Of a DNA stretch of 64,000 nucleotides, positions 46,694 through 57,702 are shown one piece after another. This DNA is from Puffinus mauretanicus (lineage: Eukaryota; Chordata; Aves; Procellariiformes; Procellariidae), in assembly GCA_023333565.1 (NCBI GenBank), contig JAJKFH010001480.1, positions 1,364,001-1,428,000 on the forward strand. Reading direction: 5' to 3'. Both the position numbers and the translations under genes were made by a program. Each line of letters starts with the position of its first letter. Position 1 is the stretch's first letter. The notes under the pieces were generated by a model. That model worked only from the letters and a program-made list of their open reading frames with translations, searched no databases and was not told where the DNA came from.

Positions 46694-47708
46694 TCTTATC
46701 TCAAAACCAGGCACTGGTTAGCCTGGTCTTCAGTAGATGTTAGAAATCCAGTTCAGAACAGGTGGTCTCATCTCAAAATGCCACATTTGCTCCTCTCTGA
46801 TGGACAGAATAGCCTCTGTGGTTGGCCGTAGTTTTTGGACATTTGGCATGCCCTTGCTCTACAGGTCTCCTTTTCCAGCCATCCTGTGACTGACCACTGG
46901 TGAAGCCATCATGCTGAGGAGAGAGAGGATTCTCCCATCTCCTCTTGGCCTGCTGCTGGCTGGAGAGGGGTGAGGGCTAAAGCCTTGAGCATTGTCTTTG
47001 GTCAGTCAGTTGAAACTGGAGATCCTAGGGATGACCAAGCCCTTCGGGCCCTGCCTTGGACCAGCCATAAGGCCAACCTCAGCAGGAAACTGTCACGAGA
47101 GCCCAGGAAGTCAAGCAATGGAAACACCTTGGGGTATAGGCAGAGGCAAGGGACTTCCCTACAAGCCCTAAGGTGTGTTTTGGATGTGCTTTTATTTTGG
47201 GCTGTTTCTATCAGTTGGGAATTCCTTTATTTGGAAACTGACCTGGAACACCCAAAAGGACTGTGGGAGAGCCCAGTGGGCCTGAGGACCTCGGGACCTT
47301 CTGGTGGCCACCAGCTGTCCAGCTTCGCTCCCAGGGCTGGGGTGCGTGCCTTTCCTTCGCACAGGGAGAGCGCTGGGACATTTGGTACGGTGCAGACATT
47401 TGGGCAAACCTTCAGGAACATGAGCGTAAGTGGAGAGAGCGACAGGGAGAGGAGTGCAGGGGCTGTTGGCGGGCAGGGCTAACAACCGCCTTCAAGGTCC
47501 AGAAGGAGGCGTGCGCTGCTGAGGTCCCGCCTCCGCCTCCTGTGCCGGGAGGGACTCGGGACGGGGACGCTGCCGAGAAGGGCTCTGCAGGGAGGTTGGG
47601 GGCTTGGTGGTACCCAGAAGGGGCAGCGGGGACACTGCATGCCCTCACTTGGGTATGGTCCAGCTCAGTCCTCTGTGCGTGATCCCTGCTCGCAAATTTC
47701 TTCCTCAG
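46694..47708. other. GC-rich, CpG-containing segment with open frames, gene uncertain
   Basis: Plus frames 46970-47482 (170 codons) and 47263-47682 (139 codons) overlap in different phases, and a minus frame covers 47192-47485. None shows a domain I recognise. CpG density rises from about 47330, with about a dozen CpGs in 47460-47600. A GTAAGT donor-like word follows ATGAGC at about 47424. The segment may be a weak CpG island feeding the exon-like piece just downstream. Confidence 0.35.
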
Positions 47709-47791
47709 CCTGCTCTAACAGTTGGCTGCACGGCCTCCGCTTCCCAGAGGAGCCGCAGCTGGAGGCTTTGCCGCTGCTGCGGGCAGTGGCG
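47709..47791 (+). other. Candidate coding exon of 83 bases
   Basis: An AAATTTCTTCCTCAG acceptor precedes the segment and a GTGGCG|GTAAGC donor follows. One phase is open and reads in a coding-like way (SNSWLHGLRFPEEPQLEALP then LLRAVA) and would leave in phase 0. The segment is CpG-rich. A second phase is also open but gives an Arg/Cys/Trp-rich peptide typical of out-of-frame reading. I do not recognise the protein and found no partner exon in the window. Confidence 0.25.
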
Positions 47792-49694
47792 GTAAGCTCA
47801 GCCCTTTGCGGGCAGAGAGGTTGTGCCCAGTGCCTCCGCAGGGGACGGGAGGGCAGCCTGTGTCCCTTCCCTGTCTCTCCCATGGGATAAATCAACACTA
47901 TGCCTTTTCATTTGATCTGCTGGTATTTCTGAAGGAATTTACACAGCCTTTGAGGTGGGTTGTTTCTCCGAGTTAAACAGAAAAGGGCTATAAACTGAGG
48001 CTACGCTTATACCAGACATCAATAAGCTGCAATGGAAATCTATGGAAATACACAGTACTGTGTGCAAGGCGCACAGACTCTGTCAAAAAAAAAAATCCTT
48101 GAATTGGTTTGTGCCAGCACGGCTTTTGTCTGAGCTGAGGGTGCAGTCCCAGGACAGCACAGGAGGGTGCAGGGCTCTCCCCCAGTGCTTGCGCAGAGAG
48201 AGAAGGAAGGGAGAGAGGAGGAGAGGCTGTGCAGGGTCTTTTGAGAGTGGTTTTTCATCTGGTCATAATAGATGATGAACTGGATACCGAGCAAAGTTAA
48301 CAGGAATAGCTTGAAGTCTGTGGCTGCTCAGGCACTGGAGAACCAGCCATCAGCTCCCATTGCAATGCGCTCAGATCCACCCCACGGCTGAGCGAGGCAG
48401 AGCAGTAACATACCTTGTAATTATAGGCTGCAAACAAGCAGCGCAAGATGACGAACAGGGGAAAGTATAGCCTATCAGAAGCAACTGAAATCACAGCTGT
48501 AAATACGATTGAAATGTAGTTTAAAATTCAGAGATTTGCTGTAACTCTAAATGCACTGGTAATGATGTGCTGTATTATATTTGTAATTTACCGTAGTGTA
48601 ATTTAATGCTAGGTTATTTTTCAATATTTCAAGACACTGTCAAAGGGTGAGCTGAATAAAGGAAAAAACCAATATAGTGGAAAATTTCAAAGAAATGTAA
48701 CATCTATACCACACACCAATATAAAAAAACCCAGAAGTTTGAAAATGAATTTGTGAGTTATCTCCTGAACGCATTAGAATAGATAATATCAGAGGAGTTT
48801 TACCTTTCAACTTTCTCTTCTACTTCCTCATTGTTTGAAAAGTTAGTGAGAGGGGAATAAAAGAGAGCAGAATCTCATAGCCTAAAGATTTACTCTGTCA
48901 CATTCAATGACAGAAGAAAGATGGGAAAAAAAAAGGAAAGAACAAAAACCATTCAAGTCTCAAATTTGGAAATACCTAAATGTCTGTTTTAGAGGATTCC
49001 CCTTCCCTCCCAAACTTTAGAAGGAAATTAATTCTTTTCATAAATGTCACTGCTTCTTTGGGGAAAAAATAGAAAATTATTCATGCAGAAAATTTCCACT
49101 GGGTCCAGTTGTAACATCTTTGCTATTTGAAGCGGTATGTAATCAAACTGCATTCTTACACCCATTTATGGATATTTATGTCATACAGGGTATGCAGCCT
49201 TGAACTTAGCCATTCACATACAAGAATATGAGCTGATATCAGGTTAATTTATTTTACATCATCTTGTAGGGATATTTCACTAACAGACCATTTAAAAAAC
49301 AAAAGGAGTATCTTGACAAATAAAACTAGAACCGGTTATGGAGATCCTGCTGAAATTACAAATTGAAAGGAATTCATATGGGTGGAAAGCAACACAGCCC
49401 AGGAAGAGGAGATGATGAACCTCTACAATGCATGAAAATGGAGCTATTTTGCAGGAAAGTCATTCCACAGCAATTTCTCTTCATAGGCGTGTACTGTGCG
49501 AGCCAGGAAGTACAGAAGTACACAGTGTGAAGCTTGCACTGCAATTTTTTTCCACTCATCATTCCCGAAACAGTGTTCAGATCGATGGCATTTTAGATTC
49601 CTAATCAGTATTCCTTGTGTGTTAGTTAAAAAACCCAAACAGTTAGTGGATGTTTAACTATATGTTTAATTATGGAGTTTGAGTTTTAAAAGCC
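47792..49694. other. Non-coding DNA, no gene seen
   Basis: GC-rich to about 47890, then increasingly AT-rich. The part from about 48500 to 49350 has no open frame of 60 codons. No repeat family was recognised. Confidence 0.55.
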
Positions 49695-49760
49695 AAGGCC
49701 TGATGCTACGGTTGGGCTGAGGTCCCACTGAAGTTAATGAAATGTTTGCCTACGTAAAAA
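49695..49760. repeat. Fragment of ancient amniote repeat (tentative)
   Basis: The order GGCCTGATGCTACG, GAGGTCCCACTGAAGTTAATG, TTTGCC resembles the GGCCTGATCCTGC...CCCACTGAAGTCAATGGGAGTTTTGCC pattern of an old amniote repeat with a palindromic core. It is short and diverged. Confidence 0.4.
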
Positions 49761-52310
49761 ACCCAGGGCTAGCTCTGGAGGCCAGGTGCAAACTGGAAGC
49801 TTAGCTTGTATCTCGTCTGCTTACTTACAGGTCTGGCCAACAGTATATGCAATTCCTGTTTGAACAGGGAGTTGCCTGACACAGGAAGCACACAAAACAC
49901 AGGTCCAGGATGATCATTTGAGTTGAAAGGGTGTTTTCGTGCTTTCACAACTTTAATACGGCTAGTGCTGGATTTTCCGCATGGCATTTACATGCACATA
50001 CATACATAGACTTACTTTACCAGAGAACTGAAGTTTTACTGGTGACTCACAAGTATCTACATGAATTACAGCTTATTATAATAATTAGGAGCTGCAGATC
50101 TACTCTAACTTTGAGTGCAGGTGTGGGAAGGAGATGAAAGTTTATTGTTTCAAATTACTTTAACTTTCAATGCATTTTGGTAGGAGTGGTATGAAAAGAC
50201 AAGACAGGGTTGATTCTGCCAAGATTTTTAATACCCTCCTAATGCAATTAATATGTTAGAGCTGTGAAAAATAAACAAACAAACAAAAAGTGTAGTCAGA
50301 AGCTGGACAGGGTGAGTGGGGAGAGAAACTTTTACCAGGTCAGTCGCTTGGCATTCCTGACTGCGAAATAAACTGTAGCCAGGCAACCAAAAATACTCAT
50401 TCTGTACACCAGATTCCGGCTAATTTTTAACATTCGGCATTATTAACACACTCCGGGTCCATTTCCTTAATCACAATTAATACCGCTTGTTCCTTCTTTA
50501 AAGAATTTATCATTCATTTGGCAGTTACTGCCTAGATTTCAGTGCGCATGTAAAACATCACGTGTTTTATACATCTCCAATAAGATCTGCCTGTATTTCC
50601 AACTGCTACACAGGTCAAGGACAGTTTTGCTGTACGTTCAGTTACTTCTCAAATAAATTAAAACCTCGGAATTGTTTTTAAATGTGTAGGCAATCCAAAA
50701 ATTTTGGATTTTGAGACAACCTGAATTCTAGGAGATTGCATTAAGGAAAGCTTCTTTGCTTGAGAATCATTATTAGTTGCTGACAATGCAGTAATTCTTA
50801 GATGAGGCAGGGAGATTTAGGCCTCTCTCAGTGAAGCTGCATGGAGGGGTCTGCTCTGTTCCTTCTCTGAAGTGCTGCAAAAGAAACTGAAAGAAGTCAA
50901 AATCCTGCAATTTTCATAGCATCTTTTAGGAGCAAGTACAATAAAGATGGAAAATTGAGGAGTTGTTACTTTTATTAAACCCAGTGATCAGCTCTCACTG
51001 CAGCCTGGTTTTCTTTTTGCTGGCAGTGACCAATTGTCCTTTAAGCTGATGCTTGTATGTCCCTTAATGACTGCGATACGAGAAAAAGCCAAACACAGAA
51101 GGTGGAAGGGAAATGCTCTCCCTCTCATGTGTATGTGAAAAACCACCCAAACGTCGTGCTGGTCCAGCTGAACATGGGGATGCTGCTGAAGGCTCTGCCT
51201 TGCTCTGTGGCTCTTTCCTGCTCACACAGGGAGCAACAAAGACTAAAAGGCTCCTAAACCACAGCTCTATTTACCCCAAAACAGGAGTCTGTAGCTTGGG
51301 GGAACTAAATGAACTAGACAAATAAACTCAGTTCTGTCTCCCTGTTTAGAGTCCTTTTCACAATGCCTATCCCCACCAGTTTACTTCTTCCAAGAATTTC
51401 TCTATTTTCTACACTGACTTTTACACATGGAAAAAAGTCTACCAGGTCAATTGAAACAGCTGCTACATACCTTCAACTACTTCTTTCCCATACATGAAAA
51501 AAAGGGTAGCCCTATTTTGACGTGCTTACAAAAAAATGTTTTTGAATGCATTTAAATTAAAGCCAGCTGTGCAATTAGCAACTTCTAGAATTGCATGATC
51601 TGATTTTTTATAGATGTTACATCCTCCCTATATATGTACCAGTAACTGTAAGTCAGGAATGTGCCTCCAGATACCTTCTTTGTACATCTAATGACTTTTA
51701 TCACAGGATCAAAAACATGATAATCTTTGTAATATGCATTTGCAAGCAAAATCTGTGTTTTCCATTTAATATGTCTGATATAACAAACCCACATCTTACA
51801 ACATTGTCTTACAAATACAGAGTACTTTTATACTTTGCTATATACTTCATTAACACTAATGTAACAGACCTAAATAGATTTCCCTCTATGTGGCCCTCAG
51901 TAACTGCCTCTTCTCCCAGCCTGGTATGACCTGTGAAATGCTTTCACAACCAGGTCTTTTTATTCTGCTGGCAAAGAAGCTTTATTTGGTTTAATATCAT
52001 GAGACTTGTTCCTGAAGACCACGTGCAACTGTTTTTTTATTAAAAACGCAAAACAATAAACAAAAATTTACCTGAAGTAACCGTTTCAACTCGCTTCCAT
52101 TTCTCTGTGTACAAAACTGCACAGGGCAGAGTCCCCTACCAGTGCTGGAGAAGAAGCGATGCCAAGGGATAGCTTTCAGATTATGAACGAGTAGATCGGG
52201 GTGGTCTCTCACATGAGTGCACTTTACACCAACGCTTTGCCAGCTGATCTGTCACGGTGATGACACGGGTTATCTCAGGGGAAGGAGCGACTGCTGTCAC
52301 TACACCCTCC
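49761..52310. other. AT-rich non-coding DNA, no gene seen
   Basis: The sequence is predominantly AT-rich. A CAAA-type short array lies at about 50268-50286. The 112-codon plus frame at 51591-51929 contains hydrophobic runs that come from T-rich sequence and has no family signature. Confidence 0.55.
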
Positions 52311-52980
52311 TGTGGAGCCAAAGCAGCAGCAGCAGCAGCTCGCCTGCTGGAAAACAAGTCCCTTGGCCACAAGCCCGCAAACTCGTATTCCGCAGCCCTG
52401 GTACGTTACGGCGGTCGACCCTCAGCAAACACCGCTTGCACACTCTCTGTGGGCTCTTTGGGGAGTTCCCACTTCCAGCACTGCCCAGACACCATCAGTA
52501 GGAGAGCGCAAATGCCGAGTCCCTGCTTCACCACATCGAACAACTCACCTGGATGCTGCTGATGTCCAGGATGCCCAGACAACACACTTGGAAATGATCC
52601 CCTCTTGCCGACCGTTACTTTGTTTGTTCAGACAGAGGTTAGATGAATTGGGTGGAGAAATAATGTTGGAATCAATTTTTCTGGTTTCAGAAACGACCCA
52701 GGCCACGGGCGCCCACACCAGTGGTCCTTTCTCAGCGCTGCCAGGGACGGTTTCATTGCTTTTTGCTGTTAGTATAGTTGCTTCAACCTTATCAAACAGT
52801 GTTTGCAGATCAAACACAAGCACGCCCGCCCACGAAGGGGCAGCCAGTGACGCAGACCACGAGCACACCAGCAGCCGGCAACCTTAGGGCTTATCAGCAA
52901 CAGAAAGTTGCACCACTAACCTAAAATTTGCTTTGCAATTAAGTGCAAAATCTCGGGTAAACACCAATTTCAGTTATGAG
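52311..52980. other. Second-longest open frame (191 codons), probably not a gene; includes CAG5
   Basis: The plus frame at 52312-52887 begins MEPKQQQQQ, where the Gln run comes from a short CAG array at about 52322-52337. The rest is Ser/Thr/Ala-rich with no domain, and overlapping frames exist in other phases (52257-52562) and on the minus strand (52545-52868). No promoter or splice context supports it. A chance frame in moderate-GC DNA is the best reading. Confidence 0.3.
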
Positions 52981-52984
52981 AGGC

Positions 52985-53135
52985 TGCTTGCAGTGGTATA
53001 AGCTGATACCACCAAATGGATACAACTCACTTAGATTTTGGTTTCAGAGACGTTAGTATGATTTTGCACCACTTCCTATAAGTCAATGTAACTTTGAGGG
53101 TTACACCGCATTGGCGCAGGATCTTGGGTGGAGAA
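52985..53135. repeat. Ancient amniote repeat fragment (tentative)
   Basis: ATTTTGCACCACTTCC, TAAGTCAATGTAACTTTGAGG, GTTACACCGCATTGG and CAGGATCTTGGG follow the order of an old amniote repeat that carries ATTTACACCAGTGTAACTCC, TTGACTTCAATGGAGTTAC and GGATCTGGCCC. The copy is diverged, and the boundaries are estimates. Confidence 0.4.
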
Positions 53136-53690
53136 GGTGTAACAGTCTGTGTATTTGAATTTGGGAATGAGCGGAGCTAGCCTACCTGTGTGCGTTCAAG
53201 ATCTACAACTTGTTTTATTACATTGTCAGCTTTATGCACTCCATAAAATACATTATAGGGTCTTCTCAATAAAACTTGAAATCATATTGAATGTAACTGG
53301 CTTTGTGCCTTAATATATATTTCATTATCAGGTTTCCTAAGCTTCCTATGCCTTTACTCGAAACTAGGTCTATATATAGCAACAACCAACATATCTTCAA
53401 CATGAAGCCAAGAGAAACGGCAGTTTTATAACTGACATTTCCTTGAGAGGTATGGAGCTTCTTCAAACTCAAAATTCAGAGGAAAATACGGCAGCAGACT
53501 GACTTCATGGAAGCTCCTTCAGTCTGAGGTCCAATGCAGGCAAGTCAATGACTCATGAGCTGCAACGCTGATCCTTTCTGAGCCCATCTGTACTTGTGTA
53601 GCTCTGGTTCAGCACCCAAATGTAAGTCCAAGCATGCACCACACTTGACTATAGTGAAATCTCAAGGGACGGGCTCTTCACTGTTGTGGG
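53136..53690. other. Non-coding DNA, no gene seen
   Basis: AT-rich sequence without coding or repeat features that I can name. Confidence 0.55.
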
Positions 53691-53726
53691 TTTTTTTTTG
53701 TTTTTTTTTTTCGTTTTTTTTTTTTT
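53691..53726. repeat. Interrupted poly-T tract
   Basis: Three T runs (9, 11 and 13 bases) are separated by a G and by CG. On the minus strand this is an interrupted A tail, so a retrocopy with its body at higher coordinates was considered; no gene or SINE body is recognisable there. Confidence 0.9.
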
Positions 53727-54990
53727 CCTACGACACAGTTACAGGAAACAGGGATGTTGCCGGCTGTCACCATTCAAACCCAAAAGAATCAACATGGAGG
53801 AGAAAAAATTGCAAAAAACTCTGTAAAAGTAAACTTCAAGAGCTTTGCCAGTTTCTAGTGAAACCATGCTACGTTGCACCAGAATAAAACACCACAAAGC
53901 TGCATAAATACGTTACAGTTAATATCGGGTATCCAGAAGGCTTTACTGGAAGATGGGGATGGAGAAGAGTTTCTTGATGTAAACAGCTTGAACCACAGAG
54001 ACTGCCTCTGTTTAAAGGTAAATAGATAGCTGTTTGAATGAGGAAGGAAAAATATTTTAAAGTCTTAAAACCCAGTTGGGCTTTTGTTGTTGTGTTAAAC
54101 GCTTGTTTGGTTTGAAGTCTTGTTGGCCTTTGGTAGCCAAGTCTAGGAAATGGGGAGAGGTTGGAAATGAAAGACTTTTAACAATACAATGAAAAACAAT
54201 ATCTGTAGCATTCACAGGAGGGCTTGTCTTTGTGCCAGGCACAGTCCTTTCATTTCACGTATTACAAAGGAAAGACAGTAGTGGGTTTTGCTCCAGACCA
54301 AATGAAACGGTCTGTCCCTCTGCAGCCAGTCAGGGAGAGAAACTTTTTGTGAAACAGTGACAAGATGATACAGTTACTCTGAGGGAATGATTTTCTATTT
54401 CTTGTGTAAGCTCTTGTTTTGCACAAATTAGAGTGTTGTAACATGTTGCTTTGCTTCACAGAAGTTTTGATCATCTTTCTCCCCAGACACAAAGTGCCCA
54501 GGACACGAATGCTTGAATTCTTACAGGCATATGAGCTTACATTATATTACTCCCGATTTAATGACTTTACATTGGCTTCCAGGAAAGTCATGTATTGATT
54601 TTGAAGTTCTCTTTATTAACTGCCATTAAGAGACTTTCAGAGGACTTGCTACATCATAGCTCTCTGATCTTTTTTCTATTTATTAAGCACACCATTATTT
54701 AAAATGCAGATTGGCTGGCTATTTAATTTGACCTGAATTTATGGATCCTCACAACATTAAGAGGAGATTTGTTTTAAGCTGTATCTTCAGACAAATTCAG
54801 TAGTGAGAAGACATACACCTTCCTTTTATCTCACAGAACCATATCTTCCTCCTGCTGGGAAATGTCTCACTTCATTTGTGCAGTACCTTTTGCTTCAATC
54901 ATGTACAAAAAATGTGCAATCATTTTTTCTAACTATTAAAGTGTAAAAACAATCTTTGATGCACTTTTATTTCTGTTGTTTACATTAACG
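53727..54990. other. Non-coding DNA, no gene seen
   Basis: Mostly AT-rich. The short minus frames at 54057-54492 have no domain. Confidence 0.55.
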
Positions 54991-55030
54991 TATCGGATAG
55001 CAACCTACAGTATTAGATAGCAACCTTACA
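54991..55030. repeat. 20-base tandem duplication
   Basis: Two adjacent 20-base units share the exact core GATAGCAACCT (54996-55006 and 55016-55026) with a few differences in the flanks. It is an old small tandem duplication. Confidence 0.8.
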
Positions 55031-57605
55031 TAAAACCCTTTGAGGACAAGGGAGGCAAGTCTGGACATTTCAGAACCTCCTTTATGAAGAAAGGTGGGGC
55101 GTAAATGCCCGTTGGATTTTGTAAGCCTTCTCTGGATGTGATATTGAGATACTGAATTTGTAGCGACATGCTGAAGGCAAATAGCACAGCACTCGGGCGA
55201 CCGACAAGCCCTGCCTACGCTCTCCATGGGGCAGTTTCCACCTGTTATTCCCAGGCTGCTGCTGAGGTTCCACAAAGGCGCCAACCTCAAAAGGCTGGAG
55301 AAGCAGCGAAACAGTTGGGTTTTGCTTCCTTTCTTTCTTCAATTAAGAATCACTGCATGTAATATAAATAAATCATCAACATCTGCAGTCGCATGAACAT
55401 CATTTTCTCCTAGAAGACAAATTAAAGGGCAGGTTTCTCGTGCCTGAAAATTGTGCAAGCACACTGAACGCCAGCGTTATCCCACTGGCAAGTTACAAGC
55501 TCCAAAGAAGTTTGTAGAGAAGATTCACGGCAAAGAAAACTTGCTCAGGGGAAATTGTGGGAAGCCCATCAATTTCAAACTTTAAAGTAAACCTTGACAA
55601 AAGACTCAGCATTGACTGCATGAAACAATCCGCGGGAAAAGGAAAAAGACAGATGAAAAGCCCTGCTACAGCAGTGTTACACACTGCAGTTTCCAACCAC
55701 AGCTTCACACAACAATTCTTTTGGCATCGGGGACTGTTGTTCCAAATTTCCCTTGAACCAAAAGTCTAATATAAGTGCACAGAGATCAGCCAATTTTCAC
55801 CTACTCGGGTGATGAAGGATAATGAACCCGTAAGTTATACATTTCTTCCATCCAGCTGGCTCAGGTTTGCTTAAAGCTGCTTTAAACTTCCAAGCCTGCC
55901 ACCAGCCTGGCCCAAGTCTTGGTCCTGTAACAACATCTGAGGCAATTGCAGTGTTTCCTGGATTAAAAATTCCTTACTTTTTATATAGTTGTACTGAATA
56001 TAGGCACTTTGCTCTTTGGTTTCTTCTTTATTTTTTCCAGCTACTAGAGTAGTTGAGTGCTTTTGGTATCTTGGCGCTACGTTACCTTACTTGGGCACAT
56101 TAAGAATCTCATCTTCCCATCTGCACTTCTCGGTATTTTACCTTATACATCCCATTTCCCTAAAGATGTTTAGTTTTCTTCCACCCTAAATATAAGATAA
56201 GAATATGTTTTTCATTTCTCGAATGGCAGCATCTCAGACTTATTGTATGTAATTGCTGGTTCTACTTTTTTAACCACTACTTTTTGATTACATTCGTGCC
56301 TTCAGGAAGAATAAGCCCTCCCCGCGCTGCTTTCTTTTGGCGGTGTGAATTGTGAATATGCATATTACTAGTGACAGACAGAAATTGAAACTGACTTTTT
56401 AAAAAAGTATTTGGAAAAAATTTTGAGGGCAATGAGTCATTTTAAAGACAGTTTTAGTTTCACTGTGAAATACAAAGAAGAACAGTTTTATACAATTAAG
56501 TTCTGTTGTGATTTCCTTTAGCAAAGAGATGCAGCTAATACCATGCATCAAATGAAAAGCCGGGGTTGGCAGGTGAAAAAGCGAGTAACTGATGTATTTG
56601 GGAGTTTGAAGACTAAGTTATCAGTAAACCGTCTTCCTAAGCAACTGACATTACTTCAAATTTTTTTAATTTATACCCTGAGAAGTCTTCAGTGTCATTA
56701 ATTGTATCCACTAAGAAAATGGAGAGGAAAGTAGATGAATTTGTAAGAAAACTGAACATAGAGGGAAATCCTCTGACATTCACTAACATGTAAGTGCTTT
56801 ATGAGGGATGACTCCTAATTATTTGTACTAAAGGCCCAGTAACCACCAGGAACAGAAGCGGAATATGTGAGATTCATGTAGATTTCTGTTCAGGATAATG
56901 AAGAAGAGTGGGACCTATTTCTGTTTGCTGAATTTTCTCTGAATTGCCTCCAGTAGGGCTCATTTCCTGCAGCTATAAGAAAATGACTTTGCATTAAGAA
57001 TAAATTAGACACTTTATTAAACTTACTCTGCAGTTTTATTATCCTAACTCTTATTCTTGAAAAAAAAAAACCCAACGCTTCAAATTTGGAATATATTCCC
57101 TGCTTCCAGGCTCATAGTATTACTACACATGATGGTTTTTATACTAAACATTTTTATTTTTCCCCCTCAATGTTATTTTCTAGAAGTCTCTGTGCAGAAC
57201 TTCGAAGGGAAACATCTACAATTTCACATGCAGAGGGTCCAATTTTTTAACCAACAGAAAATACTCCGCAACTCCAAGGTTTCATCTGTTTTGAGGTCAA
57301 AAAACCCACCAAATTCTGATGTCTTTTCCATTCCAAGCTGTGAATCAGCCACAGTGAAGACGGACCGCAACGGTATTCAGATTTCAGCCAAGCTGAAGTA
57401 TTATTTAGCTGCAAGGTTAATTCACCTACGGAGCGTAAATTAGAAGATGCCCAAAACTCAGCTGTTTTCAGGTGATGATCGAAGATAAAAGATACCTCAT
57501 TAGAACAAACAGTGTCCCACACCTCTGGCCGCATCCAGGCTAGGAAACAGACCTTTTTTTAGTTTTTCACAAATTAAATCTGCACAGAAGGCATACCTTT
57601 AGGGT
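55031..57605. other. AT-rich non-coding DNA, no gene seen
   Basis: Paired short frames at 54985-55362 overlap on both strands. The plus frame 57057-57443 (128 codons) starts in an A10 run and carries a hydrophobic stretch from T-rich DNA. It shows no domain and a minus frame covers the same bases. Confidence 0.5.
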
Positions 57606-57702
57606 GTGCCAAGACCACCCAGCAAGACAGTTACCAAGGCAGAATTAGAACTTGGGAGTTCCTGGTTTATTGTCTTAAGTAAAAACCACTAGACTGAGCT
57701 TA
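57606..57702 (-). repeat. MIR-like (CORE-SINE type) relic, antisense
   Basis: The plus strand gives CCAAGACCACCCAGCAAGAC, GGCAGAATTAGAACTTGGGA, GTTCCTGG and then AACCACTAGACTGAGCTT. The order matches the reverse complement of tRNA-derived MIR-type SINEs: CCAAGGTCACACAGCAAGT, GGCAGAGCCAGGAATAGAACCCAGG, AACCACTAGAC. The terminal AACCACTAGAC word, from the tRNA-related promoter half, is nearly intact. Confidence 0.6.

Noticed and set aside
46970..47482. 170-codon plus-strand frame as a gene
   Set aside because: A second plus frame and a minus frame overlap it and the composition is GC-rich. I could not recognise any domain.
52312..52887. 191-codon plus-strand frame with a Gln run as a gene
   Set aside because: The Gln run is a short CAG microsatellite. 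Competing frames exist in other phases and on the other strand, and no family motif is visible.
53691..54500. Processed retrocopy with an A tail on the minus strand
   Set aside because: No coding body, SINE body or target-site duplication was found beside the interrupted tract.
57057..57443. 128-codon plus-strand frame with hydrophobic start as a membrane protein
   Set aside because: The start lies in an A-run, the hydrophobic stretch is T-rich low-complexity sequence, and a minus frame overlaps it.
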